Below the pieces are notes generated by a model. The model had not been told where the DNA came from. It was given only the letters and a program-made list of their open reading frames with translations, and ran no database searches. Source: a bacterium (GTDB taxonomy: Bacteria > Electryoneota > Electryoneia > Electryoneales > Electryoneaceae). Taken from it: a DNA stretch of 64,000 bases. The number at the start of each line of letters is the position of its first letter. Position 1 is the stretch's first letter. The translations under genes were made by a program, and so were the position numbers. Positions 52,979-61,813 of this stretch are shown here, piece after piece. Location: the NCBI GenBank assembly GCA_020444265.1, contig JAHLLH010000002.1, positions 1-64,000 on the forward strand, in the 5' to 3' direction.

Positions 52979-54300
52979 TGCTCCAATCCCCAGGAAGAGT
53001 GATGAAATATCTGATACAAAGTGTGGTACTGCTGCTTCTGTTCTTCTTTCCCCGGTTCGCAGCGGGAGACTGGACTGAAGTAGGCGAGCTGCCGACCCCG
53101 CGTTCCGGGATGGCTTCGGCCGTTCTTGGGGATACTCTCTACCTGATCGGCGGGAGTGTTCCCGGGACCAGTATTCCTGTCGCCTCTTCGGACGTGGTGC
53201 GTTTTTCCCTGGAAGAGGAACTTTTGCTGGGTAATGCCCCTTCGCTGAACACCCCTCGAGTCGGCGCGAGTGCTGTGACCTACGATGGCGCCATCATCGT
53301 GTTTGGTGGACGACGTAATGACATTGATTATGTCGCCCAGATCGAGGCGTGGCGTCCCGGTGATGCGGAGTGGACTGTGCTTGGCGAACTGACCCCCGCG
53401 CGCGCATGGGCTAGTGCTCTTGTTAAAGAAAATGTAATCTATGTTGCTGGCGGCACGTCCGGTTCCGGGGAGCGTCACCGCCGTATCGACTTAGTTGTCC
53501 CCTACCTGGATGCTGAACCGCCCTATGCTGCGGTGTCCGCTCTGAATGATTCGCTCCCTTCATCCCGTTCGCACCATGCTATGATTGAGTTTAATGGCTC
53601 CATCTACCTTTTCGGCGGCTACTCTGTTTGGCCGCTGAGTGATTGCTACCGTTGGGATGATGAGGGGTGGATTGAAGTCAGTTCGATGGCCCAGGGGGTC
53701 AGCGGGATGGCCGTTTCACCGTTCCGTCATTCCCAGACAGACCTGCTCGTTGCTTCTGGCGGACGCTCTCTGACGGGTGAGGTCGCGACCCATCAGCTCA
53801 TGGGATTTAACGAAAACTGGGGTTTCGCAAACGACCTCGTTCTGGATCTTCCTTTGGCACGAAGCGGGCATGTGATAGCCCCGCTGAGTTCTTCAAATAA
53901 CCGTGTTTTGTACGTGTTTGGTGGCTCCTATATCAACACATCCGGTCAGCAGGTTATCTTGGACGATATCCTCACCTTCACTTCGAACAATACGTCCACG
54001 GTGAACGAAAACCGGATTGTTCAACCCGGGAGCCTTCACCTTGCTGCCCACCCCAATCCGTCCAACGGAGCGGTAACCATTTCAATTGTGCCCAGCAGCG
54101 GTTCAGGTGACCTGAATGTCCGTATATTTGATCTTCTCGGGCGGGAAGTGAAAGCCTGGCACCTTCCTGCGTCACGTTCTGCTACCACCCTGAGTTGGGA
54201 TGGCTCGGAACATGGACGTGAAGTGACGGGTGGGATTTATTTCCTTGTCGCTCGTAGTGGTGATCAACAGCAGGTATTAAAATTATTCCGCTTGCCATGA
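52975..54300 (+). CDS. Secreted Kelch-repeat protein with C-terminal sorting domain
   Basis: A 441-residue exported protein. The signal peptide (YLIQSVVLLLLFFFPRFAAG) precedes a Kelch beta-propeller: repeats with GDTLYLIGGS, DGAIIVFGGRR, ENVIYVAGGTS, NGSIYLFGGYS and NRVLYVFGGSY, each with the conserved double Gly. The C-terminus is a sorting domain (LAAHPNPSNGAVTI, VRIFDLLGREV, GGIYFLVARS). Two starts are possible: ATG 52975, preceded by GAGGAG, and ATG 53002, preceded by GGAAGAG; both give a signal peptide. Position directly behind the kinase and overlapping it suggests a surface partner of the signalling operon. Its stop overlaps the next gene by 4 nt. Confidence 0.9.
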   Translation: MMLQSPGRVMKYLIQSVVLLLLFFFPRFAAGDWTEVGELPTPRSGMASAVLGDTLYLIGGSVPGTSIPVASSDVVRFSLEEELLLGNAPSLNTPRVGASAVTYDGAIIVFGGRRNDIDYVAQIEAWRPGDAEWTVLGELTPARAWASALVKENVIYVAGGTSGSGERHRRIDLVVPYLDAEPPYAAVSALNDSLPSSRSHHAMIEFNGSIYLFGGYSVWPLSDCYRWDDEGWIEVSSMAQGVSGMAVSPFRHSQTDLLVASGGRSLTGEVATHQLMGFNENWGFANDLVLDLPLARSGHVIAPLSSSNNRVLYVFGGSYINTSGQQVILDDILTFTSNNTSTVNENRIVQPGSLHLAAHPNPSNGAVTISIVPSSGSGDLNVRIFDLLGREVKAWHLPASRSATTLSWDGSEHGREVTGGIYFLVARSGDQQQVLKLFRLP

Positions 54301-55106
54301 TCCGGCATTTTCAACGATTTGTTTTATTTTTTGTCTTCCTGCTTTGCGCTGGGAGTACGACACTGCTCGCCCAAATGGGAAATGTTCGGCCCGGCGATCT
54401 CGACGCACATCTTGACAGCCTCTTTACCAGCGGCCGCTTTGGCCGCCTCGAAGTCGAAGCCCTTCGTCTCCTGCATTCCAGCCGGGATGTCAGCCATGAA
54501 CGGCAGGTTGCGGCACATCTTTACCTTGGTTTTTCCTGGGTGCTGACCGACCGGGACGAAGAGGCGAACGGCGCCTTTTTGCAGGCACTTCAGCTTGAAC
54601 CCTCGCTGGATCTGGACGAGGTCTATGTTCCCCCTCGTCTCTATGAAGCCTTTCAGCAGGCACGTCTCGAATTTCTCTCCAACCGGGACCTTTTCCGTTC
54701 ACCAATTGCTGGCACACCCCATCTCCCTCATTACAAACTGGGAACCGGACTGAATCTTGTTTTGCCTGGCGCAGGATTCATCGCATCGGGCCGACACCTG
54801 CGAGGTACCATCTGGACCACCGCCTTCCTGGGCTGTTCCGGTACCTTTGTTTATACTCTTCTGGAACGCTCGGATGCGCATACCGACTACCTGCGGCAGG
54901 CCAATCCTGCCCTCATCGAGGACCGCTACCAGGAGTTTAACCGGCTGAACAAACAAGCCTGGTTCCTTGGGCTGGGGACTGCCCTCCTCTATGTCGGCGC
55001 CCAATTTGATTACCAGATAGCCGATGGTACCATCTCGGCAGAACCCACACTGCTGGAAAGCTCGCTCGGTTCGACACCTGCACTTTCCCTGACGTTCCGT
55101 CGCTGA
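54297..55106 (+). CDS. Exported TPR-like protein with C-terminal membrane segments
   Basis: A 269-residue protein with a signal peptide (VLFFVFLLCAGSTTLLAQ). Residues about 40-125 form helical, TPR-like pairs (LDSLFTSGRFGRLEVEALRLLHSS, AHLYLGFSWVLTDRDEEANGAFLQALQLEP). The C-terminal half has a glycine-rich GTGLNLVLPGAGFIASG motif and two hydrophobic segments (IWTTAFLGCSGTFVYTLL, AWFLGLGTALLYVGAQF), resembling the DUF5683-type membrane domain found in Bacteroidetes; this likeness is by eye only. It overlaps the Kelch gene by 4 nt and is the last gene of the five-gene operon. Function unknown. Confidence 0.8.
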   Translation: MIRHFQRFVLFFVFLLCAGSTTLLAQMGNVRPGDLDAHLDSLFTSGRFGRLEVEALRLLHSSRDVSHERQVAAHLYLGFSWVLTDRDEEANGAFLQALQLEPSLDLDEVYVPPRLYEAFQQARLEFLSNRDLFRSPIAGTPHLPHYKLGTGLNLVLPGAGFIASGRHLRGTIWTTAFLGCSGTFVYTLLERSDAHTDYLRQANPALIEDRYQEFNRLNKQAWFLGLGTALLYVGAQFDYQIADGTISAEPTLLESSLGSTPALSLTFRR

Positions 55107-55190
55107 CCGGCGTCTTCCTCCACTCTCTCGCGCTCTCCGGTCCACTGCCGGAATCTTGCAGGGTTTCGGGAGCTCCTCTACCTTAGCTGC

Positions 55191-56252
55191 ATGTTTGAGA
55201 CACCCGTAAAAGAACCGTTGCTCCCCCTGAGCAGGGATGAGATGGAAACGTTGATGGTGGGGTTGAAACGTAAACCCTTCCATGGCCGTCAGCTTCACGC
55301 CTGGATCCATCGTCACGGTGCGACATCATTCGACGAGATGACCGACCTTGCCAAGGATCTTCGGGTCGAATTGGCCGACCGCTGGACCATTGGCCTGCCA
55401 AAGATTGTGGAACAGGTGACCGGCGAGGGCCAGGATTCAGCCACCAAGTTTCTCTTTGAACTGGCCGATGGCGAACGTGTGGAAGCGGTGTACATCCCCG
55501 CTGATGACCGCGTCACCGTCTGCCTCTCCAGCCAGGTGGGCTGCGCTTTCGGTTGTACTTTTTGCGCCACTGGCCTGCTCGGATTAAAACGCAACATGAC
55601 ATCGGCTGAGATTGTCGGCACCTTCCTCGCGATCCGTGCGTGGGCACCGAAACGGATCAGCAATGTCGTCTTCATGGGCATGGGCGAGCCACTGGCCAAC
55701 CTGAAAGAGGTGATGGCTTCTTTCGATGTGCTGACCGATCCGGATGGCATCGGCTTAAGCCACCGCAAGGTGACCCTTTCCACGGTTGGCCTGCCCGCGA
55801 AAATCCGTGAACTGGCGGACTATCCCTATCCCCCGAAGCTGGTCTTTTCGATTGCCTCGCCACGTGACGAGCAGCGGAAACGTGTGCTGCCGGTAGCGGG
55901 ACGGTTTTCGCTTTCGGAGATGCACGATGCACTTTCCGATTACGCAGAGAAAACCAAACACTGGATCACCATCGCTTTGCTGGTTGCCGATGGGCTGAAC
56001 GACAGCCTTGAGGATGCTCGCATGCTGCACAAGTGGATAGGCAACCTCCCCGCGAAGGTCAACTTGCTGCGTTACAATGAAGCGGCTGGCAATTTCCGGC
56101 GCGCGGACGAGGAAGCGATGGAACGGTTTGCAGCGGAGTTGGCGCGACTGGGACGGACTGTGGTCCTGCGACGCAGCCGTGGACGGGACATCTCCGCCGC
56201 CTGTGGCCAGCTTGCTGCACGGTCGCTGAATATCGAGGGTGTGAAGAAATAG
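55191..56252 (+). CDS. rlmN: Dual-specificity 23S rRNA/tRNA adenine C2 methyltransferase
   Basis: Radical-SAM methyltransferase that makes 2-methyladenosine at A2503 of 23S rRNA and position 37 of some tRNAs. CAFGCTFCATG provides the CxxxCxxC cluster ligands, GMGEPLAN the SAM region, and AACGQLA near the end the second conserved Cys, which resolves the methyl-RNA intermediate. N-terminal HGRQLHAWIHRHG and MTDLAKDLR match RlmN. Length 353 residues is normal. No good ribosome-binding site is visible at the chosen start. It follows the signalling operon by 84 nt and is convergent with the second S8 protease gene. Confidence 0.96.
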   Translation: MFETPVKEPLLPLSRDEMETLMVGLKRKPFHGRQLHAWIHRHGATSFDEMTDLAKDLRVELADRWTIGLPKIVEQVTGEGQDSATKFLFELADGERVEAVYIPADDRVTVCLSSQVGCAFGCTFCATGLLGLKRNMTSAEIVGTFLAIRAWAPKRISNVVFMGMGEPLANLKEVMASFDVLTDPDGIGLSHRKVTLSTVGLPAKIRELADYPYPPKLVFSIASPRDEQRKRVLPVAGRFSLSEMHDALSDYAEKTKHWITIALLVADGLNDSLEDARMLHKWIGNLPAKVNLLRYNEAAGNFRRADEEAMERFAAELARLGRTVVLRRSRGRDISAACGQLAARSLNIEGVKK

Positions 56253-56274
56253 CTACTTCATTTGCTTGACGAAA

Positions 56275-56308
56275 GATGGGCCCCGACATCGCGATGTCGG
56301 GGCCCATC
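56275..56308. terminator. 34-bp perfect palindrome between convergent rlmN and S8 protease genes
   Basis: GATGGGCCCCGACATCG is followed immediately by its exact reverse complement. In RNA this gives a stem of about 15 bp with a small central loop. It lies 22 nt after rlmN and 25 nt beyond the stop of the minus-strand protease. On the minus strand TTTCGTC follows; on the plus strand TATTATC. A bidirectional terminator is the simplest reading. Confidence 0.85.
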
Positions 56309-56333
56309 TATTATCAGGAGCGAGATGCCTTGA

Positions 56334-57986
56334 TCACTTTAACAGAGTCACACGCCTTGTCTGGCTGGTGCCCTCTGACTTCACCTCGAGCAGGTAGGTA
56401 CCGGAAGGCAACCCATGCAATGGAACCGCGAGCTGCTGTTTGCCAGCGCTGAGTGTATGAGATTTGATCGCGACTTGCCGTCCAAGCAGATCGTAGAGCG
56501 CGAGCTGGACCGAACCGCTGTTGTTCAAGCTCAGGTTCAGCACGGCAGCGGCATTGGTCGGGTTCGGGAAGACACCACCAAGCTGGAAAGCTGCGGGGAC
56601 GTCACGTTCTTCCGGGTTGACCGCCAGGTCAGCCAGCACGGCATTCATCGCAGCGACACCATCCACAATCCCCCACCCGATCTCGTTATCCGGGTTATCC
56701 GCTTGGGACGCCGTGTTTTTCAGGTAGGTAATCATCTCGAACGGGGTCAGTTCCGGGTTGGCCTGCAGGAGGAGGCACGCCACACCAGCTACTGCCGGGC
56801 AGGAGTAAGACGTACCGGATCCGAGGGAGTATTCATCAGTCGATTCGTGATCCACCAAATATACCATCGACCCCATTGCAGAAACATCTGGCTTGATACG
56901 ACCGTCCACCGTTGGTCCGTGACTGGTGAAACCGACCGGACTTGCATCCCCGGAGACCGCACCAATGCTGAGAACTGAATCACCATCTGCCGGGGCACCT
57001 ACCCAGTAATTCTGCGAGGCGCCTGCGTTGCCCGCCGAGTTGATGACCAGCAGGCCGCGAGCTGCTGCCATGTCCGCAGCAATTGTAGTCACTCCCGTAT
57101 TCCCATCCAGATCCTCAAACTCGTACCAATCTTTGTAACTGAGGCTCGAGGAAACCAGGTCGGCACCATTGGCCTCAACCCATTCGAGGCCAGCAACCCA
57201 GTAATCCTCTTCCGCCGGATACTCTGCTGTGCTGTCCTCTGTCCGCGCCAACACCACTTCCACGTCCGGCGCAACACCAATGAAGTTGTTCCGGTCGTGA
57301 GCAGCCACCACCGAGAGGGTTTTGGACCCGTGTGACCCGGTTGCCACATTCGACGTTGAATCGTGGGTGTTGTAGGTCGCGATCAGGTTGAGGCTATTAA
57401 AGGCGACATGGGTATCAAGGCCGATCCAGCCGGAATCGAGGAAACCGAGGCGCACCCCTTCACCGCTATAACCCATGTCATGGAGTTCCGGCGCGCGGAT
57501 GATGTTGCCTTGTTCCCACGCAACGCCATATGCGGATGTGTCAATATCGTCAACGGCGCGATCAAGACGAGTCTCCTCTGGAACCTCCGGGTCGGACATC
57601 CCGCGTGACCGTGCGACCGCTCGAACCTCACGGACCCCGTCCAGCGAGCGAAGCACCTGTTCCTGTGCCGGAGTCGCATCCACCGAGACCGCATTCAGCC
57701 AGCGGCTCTGGGTGCGAAGGTGAACCCCTGTTGCCCGCACACGATCAAGCAACGCTTGCGGCGGGTCGAGATCCAGCTGGCTGACTGCATTGCCCTCCAC
57801 ACGGGACCGCCTTGCTTCCGCCTTTACGTCCGCGCGTTTAAAAGCGTCAACAAAAGCCTTTTCAGAGGTGTCACGCTGATCAAAAAAGACCCAGACAGGA
57901 TAGGTGGCGGGACCCCCTGCAAATGCGCACGGGATCAGGCTGGTCATCAAAGCAACAATCAAGGCAAACCGTAACATCTTCTTCAT
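56334..57986 (-). CDS. Secreted subtilisin-like (S8) protease with C-terminal sorting domain (short form)
   Basis: Exported serine protease of 550 residues. Signal peptide MLRFALIVALMTSLIPCAFAG; a propeptide follows to about 150. Catalytic residues: Asp184 in GFLDSGWIG, His219 in GSHGSKT, oxyanion Asn320 in NSAGNAG and Ser393 in GTSYSCP. The sorting domain (VFPNPTNAAAVL, LYDLLGRQV, SGTYLLEVK) is at the very C-terminus with no extra modules, unlike the large S8 protein at 136-4050. The region just before Ser393 (DEYSLGSGTSYSCPAVAG) is normal. The start has AAGGA 5 nt upstream. It is monocistronic by position, flanked by the palindrome at 56275 and the gap at 57987-58099. Confidence 0.94.
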   Translation of the reverse strand: MKKMLRFALIVALMTSLIPCAFAGGPATYPVWVFFDQRDTSEKAFVDAFKRADVKAEARRSRVEGNAVSQLDLDPPQALLDRVRATGVHLRTQSRWLNAVSVDATPAQEQVLRSLDGVREVRAVARSRGMSDPEVPEETRLDRAVDDIDTSAYGVAWEQGNIIRAPELHDMGYSGEGVRLGFLDSGWIGLDTHVAFNSLNLIATYNTHDSTSNVATGSHGSKTLSVVAAHDRNNFIGVAPDVEVVLARTEDSTAEYPAEEDYWVAGLEWVEANGADLVSSSLSYKDWYEFEDLDGNTGVTTIAADMAAARGLLVINSAGNAGASQNYWVGAPADGDSVLSIGAVSGDASPVGFTSHGPTVDGRIKPDVSAMGSMVYLVDHESTDEYSLGSGTSYSCPAVAGVACLLLQANPELTPFEMITYLKNTASQADNPDNEIGWGIVDGVAAMNAVLADLAVNPEERDVPAAFQLGGVFPNPTNAAAVLNLSLNNSGSVQLALYDLLGRQVAIKSHTLSAGKQQLAVPLHGLPSGTYLLEVKSEGTSQTRRVTLLK

Positions 57987-58099
57987 CGTTTTCCTTCATG
58001 GTCAATTCAAAACGGGGTCTCACCTAAAATAGCGCGCCACGCAGGCCCGACACCAGCCGGGAGTGATTGACACGCCAAGTATCGAGAAGAAACGCATTG

Positions 58100-59677
58100 C
58101 TACAGCCCCGGCATTTCAAACACCATCAAGAGGGCCAATGCGAGGAAGAGGAGGGTCAGGAGGAGGCGGGTCAAACCATAATGCTGCTTCGACCAGGATG
58201 CGAAGGTCCCCGAGGAGACTCCCGCATAGGTGAGGAAAAAGACAATCACCAAGGGAAGGATGAACAGCAGGTTGTAGAGCAGCAGGTAGCCGATTGCATT
58301 GCCTTGTAAAACAGGGTCTTTCAACATCAGGACAATCGTCGGCAGGTAGACTTGACCCGTACAAGCGGCCTCAAAAAGGGTAATCAGGATACCGATCCCG
58401 ATGGCCCCGAGCAGCAGGTTGTTGGTTTTTAAGCCACGTTTCATCACGCCGTGGATGCGTCGTTTTGTCCCCCTCGAAAGCTGCAACACCTGGTCGCGTG
58501 TCTCCCCTGTACGCCAATACTGAATCAGATCGCGCAACGAGAGAAAAAATAGTATCCCGAGCAGCACCAGGGTGAGGATGTAGATGACACGTGCCACGAC
58601 TCCGTACACCGCAAGAGCCTCCAGTGCACGGAACGCCCCCACGCCAAGCAGCAGGTATACCACAAAAACGGACGCCGTAAACCCGGTTCCGACAATCACA
58701 ATCTGCCGCCTGGTCGACCCCGCATAGCTGAGCAGCCCAACAAAAAAGACAAGGGTCGCGAAAGCACAGGGGTTGAGGCCATCCAGCAAACCGGCGCCGA
58801 CTACCGCCCAGAAACTGAAGGAACGGAATACATGGCGAGCCTGCGCTTTGCCTGCACCTTGATCCATAACCTCAGGCTGCCAGGTGTCTACCCCCTCGTC
58901 AAGCGCTTTTTGGATGGCCCGGTCGAGACGATCTGCCAACTCCTCTTCGCCCCCGAAAGCCTTGCTCCCAACCGCGAAAAGGAAGGGACTGCGTGTCTCC
59001 TTGATCCCATAGTGTGCGCGTACCGCGAGCAGTTGACCGAACCCGGAAGGATCGTCGATATCTATACTGCGGATAACAATCCGTTCCCCCCAGGTATCTT
59101 CGAGGTGGGGAAGGGTGTAATCCTTGACATTGCGGCAGGACTGGCAGCCAGGCGAGTGAAAGAAGAGGACGACGAGAGCATCGGACGCTTCTGATCTCGC
59201 TGTCTCGCGTTCAGTCGAGTCGTTCTCCCTATCAACCCTCTCCCCGGAAGGTTGCTGCCCTCCAGGCGCGACTTCGATTACAAGAGTCAAGCGGATCAGC
59301 AGCGCATCAGGGTGGTCGGTGAAGAGATAGACTGTCTTTTCGACACGCCCATCCGGTTCCTCTGGCTCCACCTCAAAGTCAACCACAAGGTCGAGGCCGT
59401 CAATCGAGGTAGTGACACAATCGCAGGTCGTTTCGCTCTCGACTGGCTGGAGCGGTTCTCCGCCCGGGAGGAAGAAGCGAAGGGTCTTCTGGAAGTGATC
59501 GCCTCGCGACCACTCGCCGAGATCAACCGTTGCAAACCCCTCGTTCACCTCGACCTGTTGGCGTGCAAATAGACTGGGCCCCCACACCACCAGCACCAGG
59601 AGGAGCAGAGCAAGACGAACAGACCGGGTAAAACCCGGCCTGTTCGCAACACCTCTTTTTCGCAGCTGGCGACTCAC
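58100..59677 (-). CDS. DsbD-like fusion: DUF1573-like, thioredoxin-like and CcdA-type membrane domains
   Basis: A 525-residue protein likely to move reducing equivalents across the membrane. After a signal-like N-terminus (LALLLLVLVVWGPSLFA), residues about 45-140 have WSRGDHFQKTLRFF and TTCDCVTTS, resembling a DUF1573 Ig-like domain. Residues about 165-270 are a thioredoxin-like domain with FFHSPGCQSCRNV. The rest has about six to eight membrane helices of the CcdA/DsbD type with GLNPCAFATLVFF and FEAACTGQVYLPT carrying the conserved Cys pair. In DsbD the order is different (N-terminal Ig-like, membrane, C-terminal Trx). Translation starts at GTG overlapping the cyclophilin stop by 4 nt. Targets such as cytochrome c or periplasmic proteins are not determinable. 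Confidence 0.88.
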   Translation of the reverse strand: MSRQLRKRGVANRPGFTRSVRLALLLLVLVVWGPSLFARQQVEVNEGFATVDLGEWSRGDHFQKTLRFFLPGGEPLQPVESETTCDCVTTSIDGLDLVVDFEVEPEEPDGRVEKTVYLFTDHPDALLIRLTLVIEVAPGGQQPSGERVDRENDSTERETARSEASDALVVLFFHSPGCQSCRNVKDYTLPHLEDTWGERIVIRSIDIDDPSGFGQLLAVRAHYGIKETRSPFLFAVGSKAFGGEEELADRLDRAIQKALDEGVDTWQPEVMDQGAGKAQARHVFRSFSFWAVVGAGLLDGLNPCAFATLVFFVGLLSYAGSTRRQIVIVGTGFTASVFVVYLLLGVGAFRALEALAVYGVVARVIYILTLVLLGILFFLSLRDLIQYWRTGETRDQVLQLSRGTKRRIHGVMKRGLKTNNLLLGAIGIGILITLFEAACTGQVYLPTIVLMLKDPVLQGNAIGYLLLYNLLFILPLVIVFFLTYAGVSSGTFASWSKQHYGLTRLLLTLLFLALALLMVFEMPGL

Positions 59678-60267
59678 TTCAGGCCAGCTTCCTTGCGAGG
59701 TACAACCTGGACCGAGTTGACTCGGACCGGCTCAACCGGAATCCCGCGAACCTGATCGGTCTGAACCGCAGCGATTGAATCCACCACGTCCATTCCCTCG
59801 AGCACTTCACCGAAAACAGTGTAGCCGCTGTCAAGGTGGGGCTGGGTTTCGAGGGTGATGTACCACTGGCTGTCGGCAGAGTTCGGGTCCTGGCTGCGCG
59901 CCATACCGATGGCGCCACGTACATGCTTGTGCGAGTTCAACTCGAGTGCGAGCGGAGCATCCCGTTCGGTGCCGCCGGTACCGTACTCCATCTTCGGCGT
60001 GTTCGGGTCCGCCGTCTTCGGATCACCGGTCTGGATGACAAAACCGGGAATCACGCGGTGAAACAAAACGCCGTTGTAAACCCCTTCACGCGCCAGGGTT
60101 TTGAAATTGTCCACATGGTTCGGGGCTTCGTCCGGGAAGAACCCGATGATGATTTTCCCCATACTCGTGTCGAGTACCGCTACTTCGTCCTTCACAGACC
60201 CTCCGCATCCGATGGCAATCACCAGACTCACCACGAGCACCAGGGCCATCGTAAGTTTTTGTTTCAT
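59674..60267 (-). CDS. Peptidyl-prolyl cis-trans isomerase, cyclophilin type (lipoprotein)
   Basis: A 197-residue cyclophilin. VAVLDTSMGKIIIGFFPDEAPNHVDNF, FHRVIPGFVIQTGD (active-site Arg), GAIGMARSQDPNSADSQWYI and YTVFGEVLEGMDVVD are the expected blocks. The N-terminus from 60267 is a lipoprotein signal ending IAIG-Cys21, so the enzyme is probably anchored in the envelope and helps fold exported proteins. An ATG at 60276 is an alternative start; both have short spacings from GAGG/GGAG. The open frame continues to 60477 but that part overlaps the walJ-like gene and is not used. It overlaps the DsbD-like gene by 4 nt, consistent with shared work on exported proteins. Confidence 0.93.
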   Translation of the reverse strand: MKQKLTMALVLVVSLVIAIGCGGSVKDEVAVLDTSMGKIIIGFFPDEAPNHVDNFKTLAREGVYNGVLFHRVIPGFVIQTGDPKTADPNTPKMEYGTGGTERDAPLALELNSHKHVRGAIGMARSQDPNSADSQWYITLETQPHLDSGYTVFGEVLEGMDVVDSIAAVQTDQVRGIPVEPVRVNSVQVVPRKEAGLK

Positions 60268-60325
60268 CGCTCCCATTCCCTCGTTGACTATTTCCAATCC
60301 TCTACGCACCCGGAGTGCGATTTGT

Positions 60326-61141
60326 TCACGATCCTGTTGTATCCAAAGCGGGACGAGTGACCAGCCAGGGACCTGGACGTTCCTGATTAGCAACCTCAAG
60401 GTCCACATGCTGGCCTTCTTCTTCCATCGCCGCCAGGAAGACTTCCAGCGCAAGGCTTGGCGCGTTGTTTGTTTCACTCAAGTGGCCCAGCAGAACACTG
60501 GTTGCCCCACGTTTCACCGCTTCCACGGCAAACCCGGCACCCTGATCGTTGCTGAGGTGGCCTCGCGGGGAGGCAACCCTCTGCTTCAGGTAGTAAGGGT
60601 AGGGTCCGCGTGCAAGCATCGCGGGGTCATGGTTCGCTTCGCAGACCAGTAGATTCGCCCCGGCAAGGGCCTCTACCATCTGCGTGCTCCATTCGCCCGA
60701 GTCGGTAAGAACCGCTGCTGATGAACCGTTCAGCCCGAAGCGATAGGCTACCGGGTCGGCGGCATCATGGCTAACCGGGACCGCATGCACCTCGAACGCT
60801 CCAGCCTGTTCAACGTTCCCGTTCATCATCCGCACTTTGGCGCCGTCCGGCAGTTTGCCGCGCAGCGCCTTTAAGGTGCCGCGTGTCGCCCAGACAACAG
60901 GCCGATGCTTAGCCAGCAGCCTGGTCAGGCCCTTGATGTGATCGCCGTGCTCATGGGTGATGAAGAGATGATCGATAGCATCAATATCCCGTTCGATCTC
61001 CTCTGCCCGCCGTGTCAACTGACGCAGTGAAACACCGGCATCAACCAGGATGGTGGTCCCGCCCCCCTCGATCCAGTAAGCATTTCCCTTGCTTCCCGAT
61101 GCGATGGAACAGAGGGAGATGACGGCATCACGCCTTGGCAT
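60326..61141 (-). CDS. Metallo-beta-lactamase-fold hydrolase, WalJ/YycJ type
   Basis: A 271-residue MBL-fold protein. LCSIASGSKGNAYWI is the N-terminal signature of the YycJ/WalJ group, THEHGDHIKG (His63, His65, Asp67, His68) is the main metal motif, and SHDAADPVAY, TDSGEW and GHLSETNN supply further ligands. Members of this group are linked to nuclease activity (the Bacillus homologue to mismatch repair), but the substrate here is unknown. The ATG at 61141 overlaps the end of pyrE by 14 nt and has GGAG 5 nt upstream, so translation is probably coupled. It sits in the pyrF-to-dsbD-like minus-strand cluster. Confidence 0.93.
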   Translation of the reverse strand: MPRRDAVISLCSIASGSKGNAYWIEGGGTTILVDAGVSLRQLTRRAEEIERDIDAIDHLFITHEHGDHIKGLTRLLAKHRPVVWATRGTLKALRGKLPDGAKVRMMNGNVEQAGAFEVHAVPVSHDAADPVAYRFGLNGSSAAVLTDSGEWSTQMVEALAGANLLVCEANHDPAMLARGPYPYYLKQRVASPRGHLSNDQGAGFAVEAVKRGATSVLLGHLSETNNAPSLALEVFLAAMEEEGQHVDLEVANQERPGPWLVTRPALDTTGS

Positions 61142-61706
61142 GCTTGCTCCCCGGTTCCACCAAGGGGATGGCGGCCAGTTCCGGCGGGAGCTTGTCCGGC
61201 TCCCAGGTTTCGATCTGGAGGGTGACCAGCGCTTCGACTGGTTCGGATGGCTGAAATCGCCCGCTGGAACGATCGACCAGGATGGCGAATGCCGCAACCT
61301 CGCCGCCCGCCTGCTTGACCGCATCCGCTGCCTTCAGAATGCTGCCGCCGGTGGTGATCACATCTTCGATCAGCAGCACACGTTTCCCGCGCACGTCAAA
61401 CCCGCGACGCAGCTCCATGCCGCCGTCCGCCGTTTTCTCTGTGAAATAGGCAAGGGAGCCAAGGCAGCGTGCCATTTCGAAGGAGAGAATCACCCCGCCG
61501 GTAACCGGGCCAACGACCACGTCGGGCTTGTACTGGCGAATACGACCCGCGAGTTCCTCGACCATTTTCCCGGTAGTCACAGGGTCCTCGAGCAGGCGGA
61601 ATTTTTCGACGTAGCGGTTCGAGTGCAACCCACTGGCGAGTTTGAAGTGCCCTTCCATCAGAGCGCCTCGCTGCTTCAGCAGGTCGAGGATTTCCTGTTG
61701 GGTCAT
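61128..61706 (-). CDS. pyrE: Orotate phosphoribosyltransferase
   Basis: Joins orotate and PRPP to give OMP, the fifth step of pyrimidine synthesis. LLIEDVITTGGSI is the PRPP-binding motif; FKLASGLHSNRYVEKF, VVVGPVTGGVILSFEMA and YFTEKTADGGMELRRGF match the orotate site of the family. The ATG at 61706 (AAGGA 9 nt upstream) gives 192 residues, a normal size; the frame runs 28 codons further but that leader has no homology. It lies between PilZ and walJ-like genes, with pyrF, the next enzyme of the pathway, two genes upstream. Confidence 0.95.
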   Translation of the reverse strand: MTQQEILDLLKQRGALMEGHFKLASGLHSNRYVEKFRLLEDPVTTGKMVEELAGRIRQYKPDVVVGPVTGGVILSFEMARCLGSLAYFTEKTADGGMELRRGFDVRGKRVLLIEDVITTGGSILKAADAVKQAGGEVAAFAILVDRSSGRFQPSEPVEALVTLQIETWEPDKLPPELAAIPLVEPGSKHAKA

Positions 61707-61813
61707 GCGGGGAGTTCCTTGTTGGAGGTGTTCTGTATGGCAATTATCAATGCTTGCTTCATCGTCCGGCACAGGCTGGATTCCCGCCAAAGGCGGGCAA
61801 GCCTCGCAAGGAC

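Noticed and set aside
60268-60477. Extended N-terminus for the cyclophilin gene
   Set aside because: The extra region overlaps the walJ-like coding sequence in another frame and precedes a clear lipoprotein signal that needs to be N-terminal.
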